A DNA stretch of 64,000 nucleotides from an uncultured Trueperaceae bacterium (GTDB lineage: Bacteria > Deinococcota > Deinococci > Deinococcales > Trueperaceae), in assembly GCA_937907415.1 (NCBI GenBank), contig CALCHY010000227.1:1-64000 (forward strand). Reading direction: 5' to 3'. Made by a program: the position numbers and the translations under genes. Within the stretch, counting starts at the first letter, position 1, and the number at the start of each line of letters is the position of its first letter. Under the pieces are notes generated by a model, which saw only the letters and a list, made by a program, of their open reading frames with translations, did no database searches and was not told the origin of the DNA. Shown piece by piece: positions 17,682-27,286 of this stretch.

Positions 17682-17792
17682 CTACCGAGGTTGGCGTGGT
17701 GACGTTGACTCCTGTCATGCGCTCGCGGCGAGCAAGTCTTGCGAACTGCCAGGCTGTCCGAAGCGGCCATGAACGATTAGGGTAGTGCTCAG

Positions 17793-19094
17793 ATGGATAC
17801 GACAAACGATCACCAGTCGAATTCCGGCGGCCTCCGGGTGCAGCGCCGTGCGCCAGCGGGTCAGACCCTCTCAGAAACGGAGGTACTCGAAGCCCTCAAC
17901 GCTGGCCTTGCTGGACAGTTCACGGGCCGCAGCGTGCTCGTGCTGATCCCTGACCACACGCGTAGCGTGCCCCTGCCACTGTTGTTCCGCGGCACCATGC
18001 AGGCGCTCGACGACGCGCGCGCTGTGACCTTCATGGTGGCCCTCGGCACGCACGTACCCCTCGACCCGGATCACCTCTTACGGCTCGTCGGCCTCACCGC
18101 CGAGACGAAGGAGCGCGATTTCCCGAACGTGCGCATCGTCAACCACAGCTGGTACGAGGAAGGCACCCTCGTCAGCATCGGGTCGCTGCCACAGTCGCGG
18201 GTGAAGGAGATCGCTGGTGACCGTTGGCACCCAACGCTTGGAGGCGACGTCGACGTGCGCCTCAACCGTGCGGCCCTCGAGCACGATGAGATCCTGATAC
18301 TTGGCCCGACGTTCCCTCACGAGGTGGTTGGGTTCTCGGGCGGCGCCAAGTACTTGTTCCCTGGCATCAGTGGCTCGGACATGATCGACGTAACGCATTG
18401 GCTAGGTGCGCTTGCCGGCGTGCGCGGCACCATCGGCATCAAGGACACGCCGGTGCGCACCATGATCCACGCCGCGGCCGAGCTGCTCAGCACGCCAGTC
18501 ACGCTGACTGCCGTCGTCGTCGTTGGCAACGACCTCGCTGGCGTGTTCATCGGCGACGTTGTACAAGCTTGGTCGGCGGCGGCGGACCTCTCTAGCGAGC
18601 GGCACGTGCGTTGGGTCGATAAACCGTACAAGCGCATCTTGTCGTGCGCCCCGCCAATGTACGAGGAGCTGTGGACCGCAGGTAAGGCCATGTACAAGCT
18701 CGAGCCCGCGCTTGAAGCGGGGGGCGAACTGATCATCTACGCTCCGCACTTGAGTGACGTGAGTGCAGTGCACGGTACTCACATCAGGGCCATCGGCTAC
18801 CACGTGCTTGAGTACTTCTTGGAGCAATGGAGCGACTTCTCGCACTACCCGCTCGGCGTGCTGGCCCACTCCACACATGTTAGGGGCGACGGCCACTACG
18901 TCGACGGTGTCGAGCTCCCGCGAGCCCGCGTGACGCTGGCGTCGAGGGTATCGCCTGAAGAGTGTGCGGCCTTGGCGCTCGGCTACCTCGACCCGGACAC
19001 CATCGATGTCGAGGAGTGGGCCGACCGCGAGGACGAGGGCGTGTTGTTAGTGCGCAAGGCGGGCGAGATCCTGTACCGCGCTAAGAGCGAGTAG
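17793..19094 (+). CDS. LarA-like (DUF2088) nickel-pincer racemase family protein
   Basis: This 433-residue protein matches lactate racemase LarA. DHTRS (54-58) is in the place of the LarA N-terminal Asp/Arg motif. PHEVVGFSGGAKYLFPG carries His176 and Lys186, and His202 follows; the 10- and 16-residue spacings equal those of LarA His174, Lys184 and His200. Lys184 holds the nickel-pincer cofactor in LarA. No larB, larC or larE is in the window. The family racemises or epimerises alpha-hydroxy acids. It overlaps the gluconokinase gene by one base, which hints at a sugar-acid substrate. A possible -10 box (TAGGGT) lies at 17778-17783. Confidence 0.85.
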   Translation: MDTTNDHQSNSGGLRVQRRAPAGQTLSETEVLEALNAGLAGQFTGRSVLVLIPDHTRSVPLPLLFRGTMQALDDARAVTFMVALGTHVPLDPDHLLRLVGLTAETKERDFPNVRIVNHSWYEEGTLVSIGSLPQSRVKEIAGDRWHPTLGGDVDVRLNRAALEHDEILILGPTFPHEVVGFSGGAKYLFPGISGSDMIDVTHWLGALAGVRGTIGIKDTPVRTMIHAAAELLSTPVTLTAVVVVGNDLAGVFIGDVVQAWSAAADLSSERHVRWVDKPYKRILSCAPPMYEELWTAGKAMYKLEPALEAGGELIIYAPHLSDVSAVHGTHIRAIGYHVLEYFLEQWSDFSHYPLGVLAHSTHVRGDGHYVDGVELPRARVTLASRVSPEECAALALGYLDPDTIDVEEWADREDEGVLLVRKAGEILYRAKSE

Positions 19095-19600
19095 TGGCAC
19101 ACGCGGTTGTCGTGATGGGGGTCTCCGGTTGTGGCAAGAGCACGATCGGCGCTTGGGTGGCCGAGCGCTTGGGTAGCGAGTTCGTCGATGGCGACGACCT
19201 CCACCCTGAGGCTAACCGCGCGAAGATGGCGGCCGGGGTACCCCTCACGGACGAGGATCGTTGGCCGTGGCTTGACCGCGTTGCGGACACCCTTGCGCGC
19301 GGTTTGGCTGGCGACGACGGCGTGGTCGTCGCATGCAGCGCACTGCGCCTCAGTTACCGCGACCGGCTGCGCGGAGCGGGGGACGGGCTGAGGTTCATCT
19401 ACCTCGAAGTCGACCAAGCCACCGTGGAGGCGCGCTTGCGCGTTAGGGAGGGCCACTTCTTCCCGGCGGCGCTCTTCGCCTCGCAGTTCGCCACCTTGGA
19501 GGCGCCGGACCCAAGCCTCGAGCCGGACGTTACGGTCGTGCCAACGCTCGACCCGGCAGCGCAGGTCGAGCTTGCGCTGCGGGCGCTGCACTCCGGATGA
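19094..19600 (+). CDS. gntK: Gluconokinase, GntK type
   Basis: This 168-residue P-loop kinase shows Walker A GVSGCGKSTIGAWVAERLG, the substrate-side motif VDGDDLHPEANRAKMAAGVPL and DEDRWPWLDRVAD, all diagnostic of GntK. Later motifs are ACSALRLSYRDRLR and EGHFFPAALFASQFATLE. It phosphorylates gluconate to 6-phosphogluconate. The GTG start at 19094 overlaps the last base of the upstream stop codon, so translation is coupled to the LarA-like gene. Confidence 0.92.
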   Translation: MAHAVVVMGVSGCGKSTIGAWVAERLGSEFVDGDDLHPEANRAKMAAGVPLTDEDRWPWLDRVADTLARGLAGDDGVVVACSALRLSYRDRLRGAGDGLRFIYLEVDQATVEARLRVREGHFFPAALFASQFATLEAPDPSLEPDVTVVPTLDPAAQVELALRALHSG

Positions 19601-19615
19601 ATTCCGTCAATTGAA

Positions 19616-19642
19616 GTGGGGCGGTCATTGTGACCGCCCCAC
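19616..19642. terminator. Bidirectional hairpin between gntK and HU gene
   Basis: A perfect 12-bp inverted repeat (GTGGGGCGGTCA and its complement) surrounds TTG. It lies between convergent genes, 16 bases after the gntK stop. There is no clean T-tract. A second stem, CCCACCC/GGGTGGG, at 19664-19680 is followed by TATTACTTCC on the plus strand. Confidence 0.65.
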
Positions 19643-19690
19643 ATACTCAACAACGAGTTGCGCCCACCCAAGCGGGTGGGTATTACTTCC

Positions 19691-20044
19691 TTACTTCTTC
19701 GCGGCAGCCTTCTTGGCCGCTGGCTTCTTGCCGCCAACGGTGTCCTTCAGGCTCTTGCCAGCCTTGAACGCCGGGTACTGACTCGCCGGTATCTTGATCT
19801 TCTCGGTCGTGCCTGGCTTGACGCCGGTGCGGGCCTTGCGCTTGCGGACTTCGAACGTGCCGAAGCCGGTGAGCGTGACCTTGTTGCCCTTGGCGATGCT
19901 CGAGGTCATGGAGGCGAGGAGCGAGTCCATCGTCTCCTTGACGGCCTTCTTGGACTGGCCGGTGGCTTCTGCCACTTCGCTTACGAGATCGGCCTTGCTT
20001 ACGGTCTTATCTGCCTTCTTGGGTGCTGCCTTGGCTTTGGCCAT
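19691..20044 (-). CDS. hup: DNA-binding protein HU (paralogue 1)
   Basis: This 117-residue HU-family protein has an N-terminal Lys/Ala-rich extension of about 17 residues, the helical body from TVSKADLVSEVAEATG, the LTGFGTFEVRKRKARTG strand region, the DNA-binding beta-arm with the IPASQYPAFK proline context, and a lysine/alanine tail (GKKPAAKKAAAKK). The start at 20044 follows an AAAGGAG ribosome-binding site; the frame extending to 20137 has no support. A TATACT -10 box lies at 20074-20079 on the minus strand. See the second copy at 57972. Confidence 0.93.
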   Translation of the reverse strand: MAKAKAAPKKADKTVSKADLVSEVAEATGQSKKAVKETMDSLLASMTSSIAKGNKVTLTGFGTFEVRKRKARTGVKPGTTEKIKIPASQYPAFKAGKSLKDTVGGKKPAAKKAAAKK

Positions 20045-20073
20045 TAGCGAGCTCCTTTCGTGAACTCGCCGAG

Positions 20074-20079
20074 AGTATA
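20074..20079 (-). promoter_or_regulatory. -10 box (TATACT) of the first HU gene
   Basis: This strong -10 hexamer on the minus strand lies about 30 bases before the ATG at 20044, leaving a short leader with a ribosome-binding site. The -35 region is weak (T-rich). Confidence 0.55.
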
Positions 20080-20132
20080 GGGCATCAGGCACGAGAAAAA
20101 CACGTGTCGGGATGATGGGGCAGGGAAAAGCG

Positions 20133-20164
20133 CCCATTATGTGCGAAAGCTCACACTAAATGGG
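20133..20164. repeat. Imperfect inverted repeat upstream of SLC13 gene
   Basis: CCCATT (20133-20138) pairs with AATGGG (20159-20164), with an inner TGTG/CACA pair, between the HU promoter and the permease gene. It may be an operator or a leader hairpin. Confidence 0.4.
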
Positions 20165-20242
20165 CCGTGGGTCACGCGTTCCTGTCGTTCGCGGGGACGT
20201 TCCTCAACTACTCTGGCGGCCAGCAAGGTCGTAACTTGGGGC

Positions 20243-22114
20243 ATGTCCGGACCTACCCTCACCGTCTTCATCATTCTCGGCGTGGCAATCGTGCTGTTCG
20301 TCTCCGATCGCGTCCGGATCGACGTTGTTGCCTTACTAGTCGTGCTTGCCCTCACCCTCAGCGGCGTGCTCAGCCCGCAGCAGGCGCTGGCTGGGTTCTC
20401 CGATGCGCTGGTGATCATGATCGCTGGCTTGTTCGTAGTTGGCTTCGCCATCGTGAACACGGGGTTGGCCGCCGCGGTTGGGAACGCTCTCGGGCGAGTG
20501 GCAGGCAAGAGCGAGCCCAGGATGATCGTGGCGGTCATGCTGGCCACCGGACTGCTATCTGCCTTCATGAGTTCGACTGGCACCGTCGCGGTCATGCTGC
20601 CCATCGTCGTGTCGATGGCGTGGCGCGCGAAGGTGAGCCCAAGCAAGCTGCTGCTGCCGGTGGCGTTCGCGGCGCTCGTCGGTGGCATGCTCACGCTGAT
20701 CGCCACGCCGCCTAACTTGGTGGTGTCGCAGACGCTGGAGGACGCGGGCAGGGCGCCGTTCGGTTTCTTCGCCTTTACGCCCATCGGCATCGTCATGTTG
20801 GCCGTCGCCATCCTCTACATGGCCACCTTGGGGCGCTTCCTGCTCCCAGCGACCGCACCCACCTCACCGGGCGCGCGAGGGGAGACGGAGGGCCTCGTCG
20901 AGGTGGCAACGCGTTACGGTTTGCCAACGCGTTTGGGGCGCCTCACCTTGCAGTCTGGCTCGGCCCTTGTTGGCAGTAGTCTGCGTGAGGTGCGGTGGCC
21001 TGAGCGCCTCGGCGTGCGTGTTCTAGCGATCGATACCGAGCCGGAGGCCGTGAGGGCGGGCGTGCGCTCGCGGCGCCACCTAGGGCGCTCGAAGAGCCTC
21101 GGCCCCGACACGGAGTTCCGCGTTGGCGACCGCATCTTGTTGCAGGGCAGCCGCGAGGCGTTAGGCGCGGTGGCTGGTCTGGCAGCCTCTGAGCTTCTAG
21201 AGGTCGATGTCAATGGCGAGGACTTAGTGCCCGCCAACCTCGGTTTCGCTGAGGTACTGCTGACGCCGCGCTCGAGCTGGATAGGTAACAGCCTGGCCGC
21301 GCTGCGTTTCCGCGAGCGCTTCGGAGTGCAGGTCGTTGCGTTGCAGCGCGGCGGCGAGCGGGTGGTCGAGGGTAGCGGTGCACAACGGCTGGCGGAGACG
21401 CGCTTGCGTTTCGGGGACACGCTTCTCGTCCAGGGGGCGCTTTCCGCCATCGACCGCCTCGACGGTGAGCGCTTAGACGCGGTAGTGCTTAGCGAGTCTG
21501 GCGGTGAACGTCCTGCCCCGAAACGCCGAAAGGCGCCACTCGCGGTGGTGATCTTGCTGTTGATGCTGGCCAGCATGTCAGCGGGTTGGGTGGCTCCAGT
21601 GGTCGCTGTCCTGATGGCTGCTCTCGCGTTGGTGGTGACTGGTTGTCTGTCCATGGAGGAGGCTTACCGCTCCGTGCAGTGGCAGTCGGTCGTGTTGATC
21701 GCTGGCATGTTGCCGCTAGCGTCGGCCCTAGAGGTCACGGGCGGCGTGCAGCTGGTGGCCGATGTCGTCGTGCGGGTGTTCGGAGGCTCCGGGCCGCTAG
21801 TATTGCTGGCTGGCACGTACTTAGTGACGGCGGGCCTTGGGCAGGTGATGTCCAACACCGCCACGGCCGTGTTGATGGCGCCGGTGGCGTTGAGCGCAGC
21901 AGCCGGGCTTGGCGTGTCGCCCGAGGGCGTGTTGATGATGGTGGCGCTAGCGTCCGCGTCGTCGTTCTGCACGCCCATGGCGACGCCAGTCAACACCCTG
22001 GTGGTCGGCCCCGGCCAGTACCGCTTCATGGACTTCGCGAGAGTCGGGCTGCCCCTGCAATTGCTCATGGGGGTCGTCGGCCTGGTGGTCGTTCCGCTGT
22101 TGTTCCCCTTGTAG
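20243..22114 (+). CDS. SLC13/DASS-family permease with TrkA-C domains
   Basis: The protein is 623 residues. About five membrane helices are followed by two RCK_C/TrkA-C-like domains (about residues 220-420, with LTLQSGSALVGSSLREVRWPE-type repeats split by ILLQGS and TLLVQG) and a second membrane half. SSTGTVAVMLPIVV and CTPMATPVNTLVVGPG are ion-transporter SNT-like motifs of this group. The likely substrate is sulfate, a dicarboxylate or another anion. I chose the ATG at 20243; the frame upstream to 20141 encodes an Arg/Ser-rich stretch unlike the family. Confidence 0.85.
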   Translation: MSGPTLTVFIILGVAIVLFVSDRVRIDVVALLVVLALTLSGVLSPQQALAGFSDALVIMIAGLFVVGFAIVNTGLAAAVGNALGRVAGKSEPRMIVAVMLATGLLSAFMSSTGTVAVMLPIVVSMAWRAKVSPSKLLLPVAFAALVGGMLTLIATPPNLVVSQTLEDAGRAPFGFFAFTPIGIVMLAVAILYMATLGRFLLPATAPTSPGARGETEGLVEVATRYGLPTRLGRLTLQSGSALVGSSLREVRWPERLGVRVLAIDTEPEAVRAGVRSRRHLGRSKSLGPDTEFRVGDRILLQGSREALGAVAGLAASELLEVDVNGEDLVPANLGFAEVLLTPRSSWIGNSLAALRFRERFGVQVVALQRGGERVVEGSGAQRLAETRLRFGDTLLVQGALSAIDRLDGERLDAVVLSESGGERPAPKRRKAPLAVVILLLMLASMSAGWVAPVVAVLMAALALVVTGCLSMEEAYRSVQWQSVVLIAGMLPLASALEVTGGVQLVADVVVRVFGGSGPLVLLAGTYLVTAGLGQVMSNTATAVLMAPVALSAAAGLGVSPEGVLMMVALASASSFCTPMATPVNTLVVGPGQYRFMDFARVGLPLQLLMGVVGLVVVPLLFPL

Positions 22115-22136
22115 CGCGCGCTTCGGTTTGGCGCGT

Positions 22137-24737
22137 TTAGTGAACGCCGCCCTGAAAGACGGGTAGTTCGAGGAGTTCGGCGAGGGCGCCTTCGTCCGCT
22201 TGCGCCGCGCGCGGGACGAACAAGCTGCCTTCGGTGATCGCCCCGACGGCTGCAGCCAACCGCTCTTCAAGCGCGGCTGGGCGGTAGGCGCCTTGCTCGA
22301 CGGCGTTGAGAGCCGCGGTGTACGCGGCGACGACCTCGGTGACGTTCGCCCCTGACTCGTGAACGAACTCGAGTCGATAGTCCCGCACGCCCGCTTGCCA
22401 CCAACTGGTCAGGTGCCTGGCGGCGGTCTGCGCTTCGCCGTTGAACACGGTGTTGCGGCATCCGACGTCCGCCATGACCGGGTGCTCGCGGCCGCGCGCG
22501 TCGCGCAAGGCGATACGGTGCTTCTCGCATGGGTGACCACAGTCGCGGTAGTCGTGACCGCTGCTCAGGTAACGGCAGAACACGCAGTGCTCGGTGTGGA
22601 AGACGGGCAAATGCTGGTACGCCACCACTTCGAGGGCCGTGCCCCCTACGGAGCGGGCGAGGTCGGCCACTTGCTTGGCGTTCAAGTCGTGACCGGGTGT
22701 GATCGTTGCCAGTCCGAGGTCGAGGTATGCCCGCGCGGCCTCGGCGTTCGCCACATTGAGGCTGAAGTCGCCGACAAGCAGCGGCCGCTCAGTTGGCGCG
22801 ATGCGCGCGAGGTCGTGGAGCAGCCCGCCCGACCGCACCACGATGCCGCAACCAAGCCCAAGTAGGAACTTGACGATGTTCTGCTCACTCGGCTTCAGGA
22901 CGCGCGGAGACGCAACTCGTACCTCCACCCCAAGCGCTTGCGCCCTCTCGACTGACGGGCGCAGGCCGTACAGCTCGAGGTAATCGAGCGTGACGCTAGC
23001 GACGGGCCACGCAGCAGCGTGATCTGCGACTAGCGCAAGGACGGCGTCTAGCTGCTCCGGCGTGCGGACGAGCAGGTGAAGCCTGGACGGCGCATCGGGT
23101 TGAGAGGATGCGCCACGACCATGCGCCGCCGCGCCGTTCGGTGTCGCTCTCCGCTGTGCCGCCGCCGCGGGCCGGGATTCTCGCGCGGCGGCGATGCCCT
23201 CCACGAGTTCACGGCGCAGGCGGTTCAGTTCGCTGACTGGCACGAACGGTTCGCCTGCCAGGTCGACCGTGAGCTCGCCAAGGTGGAACGCCGTACCGCC
23301 GAGCCGTCCGAGTTGTTGAGCGAGCTGTGCCGCCGTTAGCCCGTGCCGCGTTGCCGCCTGCAGCGGCTCCGATCCTTGAACGCGCGCGACGACCGCGCCG
23401 CGCGAACCGCTAGCGCGACCCTCGACGGTGATGACTTGGCCAACGTGCGCCACCACGGCGATATCGATGGGCCGTGTGTAGAGCGGGTCTTGCGCGTTGA
23501 GGTACGGCTTGACCTTGGAGTCAATCGCGGCGTCGTGGGTGCGCCAAAGCCAATCGCCTGCTGCTACACGGCCTAGGTTGACGCTGCCCCTGAGGAACGC
23601 CAGGCGCACGAGGCCGCCAGGCAGTTGCTCTGCCTTGACGACAGGGCCGCCTTCCTCTGGCTCGTCGGGGCTGCGGCGCTGAGCGGCGTCGAAGACGACG
23701 CCGTCACCGGCCTTGACGAGTGGAGCGTCGTTTCCGGGGCGTAGCGTCACGGTCGAGCTTGTTACGTTTGCGACCTCGCCCAACAAGACGCCGCGGTGAC
23801 GCGGAGCGCGGCCGACGACCACCCGCTGGTGGTCGGTGCCATGCATGAACCAAGGCCCTAACCCCCGAGAGTAGACCTGCTCGAGGTCGCGTTCGTCCTC
23901 GCTTGTTATCTCTGGCGCTCTCTCCTGCGCAAGTGCGTCCAGCGCTTCGCGGTAAGCGGCGGTGGTAAGGGCTACGTAGTCGGCGTCTTTGTAGCGGCCC
24001 TCGATCTTGAGGCACGAAACGCCAATACGAGCCAGCTCGGGTACCTGGTGGAGCGCGTAGAGGTCGCCTGGGGAGAGCAGGTAGCGGTACTCGCCTAGGT
24101 CGCGGTGGGAGCCGTCAACCAGTAGGTCATATGACAGGCGGCAGGCTTGGGCGCATTGGCCGCGGTTAGCGCTGCGCCCTCCCCAAGCCTCGCTCGAGAA
24201 GCACTGGCCAGAGTAGGACACGCAAAGTGCGCCGTGCACGAACACTTCGATCTCTACGTCGGTGCCCTGACGTACCTTGGCGATGTCGGCCAAGCTCAGC
24301 TCGCGGCCAAGCACCACCCGGCTGCAGCCGAAGGCCCTGGCCAACTCAGCGCCTTGCGCACTAGTGATGGACATCTGGGTTGAACCGTGAACCTCTACGT
24401 CTGGAGCAACCTCGCGCGCCAGCGCCGCGGCGGCGACGTCCTGAACGATGACAGCGTCAACGCCGGCCTCGCCGATGGCCTCCAGCGCCCGGCGGGCGGC
24501 TCGCAACTCGCCGTCGAACACGAGGGTGTTGAACGTCACGTAACCCCGGACCGCGCGACCACGTAGCTCACGCATGACTTCAGGCAGTTCGGTTGCCGTG
24601 AAGCCAACCTTGGACCTGGCGCTGAAGTGCGTGAGGCCGAAGAACACGGCGTCTGCTCCCGCCTCCACCGCGGCGCGCAACTGCGGCCAGTGGCCGGCGG
24701 GGCTCATGAGCTCGGGGATGGTCGGAGGGCGGTTCAT
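22137..24737 (-). CDS. Peptidase U32 family protein, double-domain (DUF3656)
   Basis: This 866-residue protein has a U32 domain at about residues 8-330 and a second U32-like region at about 560-800, separated by a beta-rich DUF3656-type segment. The cysteine cluster CVSYSGQCFSSE...GQCAQACR is the pattern expected of an iron-sulfur centre in RlhA/TrhP-like proteins. A second set, HTEHCVFCRYLSSG...DCGHPCEKH, lies in the C-terminal half. Such proteins catalyse prephenate-dependent or related RNA hydroxylation (tRNA TrhP, 23S RlhA) rather than proteolysis. The exact target here is open. Confidence 0.85.
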   Translation of the reverse strand: MNRPPTIPELMSPAGHWPQLRAAVEAGADAVFFGLTHFSARSKVGFTATELPEVMRELRGRAVRGYVTFNTLVFDGELRAARRALEAIGEAGVDAVIVQDVAAAALAREVAPDVEVHGSTQMSITSAQGAELARAFGCSRVVLGRELSLADIAKVRQGTDVEIEVFVHGALCVSYSGQCFSSEAWGGRSANRGQCAQACRLSYDLLVDGSHRDLGEYRYLLSPGDLYALHQVPELARIGVSCLKIEGRYKDADYVALTTAAYREALDALAQERAPEITSEDERDLEQVYSRGLGPWFMHGTDHQRVVVGRAPRHRGVLLGEVANVTSSTVTLRPGNDAPLVKAGDGVVFDAAQRRSPDEPEEGGPVVKAEQLPGGLVRLAFLRGSVNLGRVAAGDWLWRTHDAAIDSKVKPYLNAQDPLYTRPIDIAVVAHVGQVITVEGRASGSRGAVVARVQGSEPLQAATRHGLTAAQLAQQLGRLGGTAFHLGELTVDLAGEPFVPVSELNRLRRELVEGIAAARESRPAAAAQRRATPNGAAAHGRGASSQPDAPSRLHLLVRTPEQLDAVLALVADHAAAWPVASVTLDYLELYGLRPSVERAQALGVEVRVASPRVLKPSEQNIVKFLLGLGCGIVVRSGGLLHDLARIAPTERPLLVGDFSLNVANAEAARAYLDLGLATITPGHDLNAKQVADLARSVGGTALEVVAYQHLPVFHTEHCVFCRYLSSGHDYRDCGHPCEKHRIALRDARGREHPVMADVGCRNTVFNGEAQTAARHLTSWWQAGVRDYRLEFVHESGANVTEVVAAYTAALNAVEQGAYRPAALEERLAAAVGAITEGSLFVPRAAQADEGALAELLELPVFQGGVH

Positions 24738-24862
24738 ATCAGGTGGCGATGCTAGCAGCCCCGCACATGTGAGACCAGCGGCGATGGACTAGGGGAGCTA
24801 GGAGAACGCCTACTCAGAGTAGGCTGGTGCCCAGACCCAATAGCCTGCGCCCCTGCAACTAG

Positions 24863-24892
24863 TTGTATGTTGACGGTCTTCTCGTCTATACT
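24863..24892 (+). promoter_or_regulatory. Probable sigma70-type promoter of rplU operon
   Basis: TTGTAT (24863-24868) and TATACT (24887-24892) are 18 bases apart. Transcription would begin near 24899, giving a leader of about 107 bases before the rplU ATG at 25006. The TTGACG at 24870 is too close to the -10 box to be the -35 box. The long leader could hold an autoregulatory L21 site, which I cannot confirm. Confidence 0.6.
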
Positions 24893-25005
24893 CTGTGTTC
24901 GACGCTCGGACCGGCTCACAGGAGGCGAGTCCTGAGCGCAGTGTGCCCATTAGGGCTGACATTGGTGCCGTCAGGCGCACGAGGTCGGGCACCGGAGGTC
25001 GGAAG

Positions 25006-25311
25006 ATGTTCGCAATTGTTGAAGCGGGCGGCAAGCAGTACCGCGTGGCCGAAGGCGACGTGCTAAGGGTCGAGAAGGTCGCCGCGGAGCCGGGCGCCAC
25101 CCTTGAACTGCCGGTGCTGCTAGTCGGCGGCGAGGCCGTCAAGGTGGGTGCTCCTCACGTGGACGGCGCTAGCGTGCAGGCCGAAGTCATCGGGCACGGC
25201 CGCGGCGAGAAGATTCATATCTACAAGTTCAAGGCCAAGGCGAACTATCGTCGCCACATCGGCCACAGGCAAGAGTTCACCAGCGTGCGGATCACCAGCA
25301 TCCGCGGCTGA
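25006..25311 (+). CDS. rplU: Ribosomal protein L21
   Basis: This 101-residue protein starts MFAIVEAGGKQYRVAEGD and ends HRQEFTSVRITSI, both classic L21 signatures. GGAGG lies 7 bases before the ATG at 25006; an in-frame extension to 24895 lies inside the leader and is not supported. It is the first gene of the rplU-rpmA-obg operon and part of the large subunit, bound to 23S rRNA domain VI. Confidence 0.96.
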   Translation: MFAIVEAGGKQYRVAEGDVLRVEKVAAEPGATLELPVLLVGGEAVKVGAPHVDGASVQAEVIGHGRGEKIHIYKFKAKANYRRHIGHRQEFTSVRITSIRG

Positions 25312-25329
25312 GGCAACTAGGAGAAGCAG

Positions 25330-25605
25330 ATGGCTCACAAGAAAGGCGTCGGTAGCACTCGCAACGGACGCGACTCCAACTCCCAGCGCCTCGGCGTCAA
25401 GCGTTTCGATGGTCAGGTCGTTCTCGCGGGCAACATCCTCGTTCGCCAGCGCGGCACGCGCTTTCACCCTGGCCGCAACGTCGGTCTTGGCTCTGATTTC
25501 ACGCTCTTCGCGCTCCGCGACGGGGTCGTACGCTTCCACAACAAAGGCGACAAGGGCCGCTTCATCAGCATTGAGACTGCTGTCGAAGCGGTCGCAGCCG
25601 ACTGA
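25330..25605 (+). CDS. rpmA: Ribosomal protein L27
   Basis: This 91-residue protein begins [20 protein letters not shown], the standard L27 N-terminus that reaches the peptidyl-transferase centre, with no cleavable extension of the Firmicutes kind. [19 protein letters not shown] is also diagnostic. It is 18 bases after rplU, with an AGGAG ribosome-binding site. Confidence 0.97.
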   Translation: MAHKKGVGSTRNGRDSNSQRLGVKRFDGQVVLAGNILVRQRGTRFHPGRNVGLGSDFTLFALRDGVVRFHNKGDKGRFISIETAVEAVAAD

Positions 25606-25683
25606 TCTCTCAGCCTTGCGCGAGCGGCGCCCTGTTTTCGCGCTGGACGCGCGCGGCGGCTGGCAGACTCACCGGACATTCTC

Positions 25684-25711
25684 GAACGCGGCTCCTGGTG
25701 GGGCCGCGTTC
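25684..25711 (+). terminator. Attenuator-like hairpin between rpmA and obg
   Basis: A 9-bp stem (GAACGCGGC with GCCGCGTTC) and a 10-base loop are followed by TCGTT. It may lower read-through from the ribosomal genes into obg, or protect the 3' end of the rplU-rpmA mRNA. Confidence 0.5.
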
Positions 25712-25729
25712 TCGTTAGGGCGATACTGA

Positions 25730-27187
25730 ATGGCTTTCCGTGACGTGCTCGACATCCAGGTTCAGGGAGGAAAAGGCGGCGATGGCGGCCTCTCCTTCAT
25801 GCGCCTCAAGTACATACCCAAGGGCGGTCCGGACGGCGGTCACGGCGGTCGCGGTGGCTCCATCTACCTGCGTGCGGTCGACGACATCACGTCGCTTTCG
25901 AAGCTCGTCGGGCGCACGCAGTTCCGCGCACAGGTAGGCAAGCAGGGTGAGGGCCGCAACAAGGCGGGCCTCAGCGGCGAGGACCTGTACGTCGACGTGC
26001 CGGTCGGCACGATGGCAACGGACGTCGCGACTGGCGAGCTCATCGCCGACCTGATCGAAGTTGGGCAGACGGCTGTCGTCGCCGCAGGTGGCGTCGGCGG
26101 ACGCGGTAACGCGGCTTTCGCTCACTCCACACGTCGCGCGCCGCGCTTCTCGGAGAAGGGCACGCTCGGTGAGTCGCGCCTGCTGCGCCTAGAACTTAGG
26201 ACTATCGCGGATGTCGGCCTCGTCGGCTACCCCAACGCGGGCAAGTCGAGCCTCCTCGCCGTGTTGTCGAACTCGCGGCCGGTGATCGCTTCTTACCCCT
26301 TCACTACCCTTAGCCCGAACCTCGGCGTCGTCGACCTGGACATGCAGCGCTTCACGATGGCCGACATCCCCGGCATAATCGAGGACGCCCACAAGGGCAA
26401 GGGCCTTGGTCTCGAGTTCCTCAGGCACATCTCCCGTACTCGCCTGCTCGTTTACGTGCTGGACGTGGCTGACGAGCCATTGGCCACCCTTGACGCTTTA
26501 CGCCTCGAGCTGCGCGAGTACGACCCCGAGCTGCTCGAACGCCCTGCACTGATCGTGTTGAACAAGACCGATCTGGTGGACGCCGACGAGTTGGCGGTCA
26601 AGGAGCGGGAGCTTGCCACGGCTGGCTTGCCGTTGGTTGCCATCTCAGCTCTTGAGGGCTCGGGCGTCGAAGCGTTGCGCGCCACCCTGTTCGCGCTCCT
26701 CCCACCGCGCCCGAAGCCAGTGACGGGGATGGGGCCGCGGCGCGTGCGGGTAACGCCGATCGAGATCAGGCGCGACATGACGGGCAACGGCTGGATCGTG
26801 ACAGGCAGCGAACTCGAGGAGGTCGTTGCGCGCTTCGACGCCGTCAACCCTGAAGCCGTTGCGTACCTGCAATACCACTTCAGGAACCACGGTCTCTACC
26901 AGTTGTTGAAGCGTGCGGGCGTGCAGTCCGGTGAGGAGGTCCAGATCGGTGCGGCCGTGTTCGACTACTTCGACGACACCGCTGCAGACACTTCGACCCC
27001 GACCCAAACGGACGCCGAACGCGCCGGCAAGCGCTATCTCGACGACCAGGCGCGCGCCGCGGGCGATGACGAAGGCGGCTCGGACAGCGAAGGTACCGCC
27101 GAGGGTCAGGCGGCAGGAGCCGAGGATGAGTGGGCAGTTGCCGAGAACGACTCGGTAATTGCCGAGGACGACTCGGGGGAGCCTTAA
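25730..27187 (+). CDS. obg: Obg/CgtA GTPase
   Basis: This 485-residue protein has the three Obg parts. The glycine-rich OBG domain is at about 1-158 ([21 protein letters not shown]). The G domain has G1 [12 protein letters not shown]3 DIPGIIE, G4 NKTDL and G5 SAL. The OCT domain follows to about 425. A C-terminal acidic tail of about 55 residues (DDEGG, AEDEW, AEDDS repeats) is an addition. Obg is an essential ribosome-assembly and stress GTPase that binds ppGpp. Confidence 0.96.
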   Translation: MAFRDVLDIQVQGGKGGDGGLSFMRLKYIPKGGPDGGHGGRGGSIYLRAVDDITSLSKLVGRTQFRAQVGKQGEGRNKAGLSGEDLYVDVPVGTMATDVATGELIADLIEVGQTAVVAAGGVGGRGNAAFAHSTRRAPRFSEKGTLGESRLLRLELRTIADVGLVGYPNAGKSSLLAVLSNSRPVIASYPFTTLSPNLGVVDLDMQRFTMADIPGIIEDAHKGKGLGLEFLRHISRTRLLVYVLDVADEPLATLDALRLELREYDPELLERPALIVLNKTDLVDADELAVKERELATAGLPLVAISALEGSGVEALRATLFALLPPRPKPVTGMGPRRVRVTPIEIRRDMTGNGWIVTGSELEEVVARFDAVNPEAVAYLQYHFRNHGLYQLLKRAGVQSGEEVQIGAAVFDYFDDTAADTSTPTQTDAERAGKRYLDDQARAAGDDEGGSDSEGTAEGQAAGAEDEWAVAENDSVIAEDDSGEP

Positions 27188-27286
27188 GAGCGTGCTAACT
27201 TTTCCTCAGCGCCGCAGCGCGGCGGCTTGGGAGGAGAGCTAGGTAACCCTTCGGGCAACATCGCCAGTCGGTCGACTATCACCACC

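Noticed and set aside
24870..24875. TTGACG as the -35 box of rplU
   Set aside because: It is only 11 bases from TATACT; TTGTAT at 24863 has an acceptable 18-base spacing.
24738..25005. Possible tRNA or riboswitch before rplU
   Set aside because: No cloverleaf, no T-loop motif and no riboswitch core could be seen; only a promoter and a leader.
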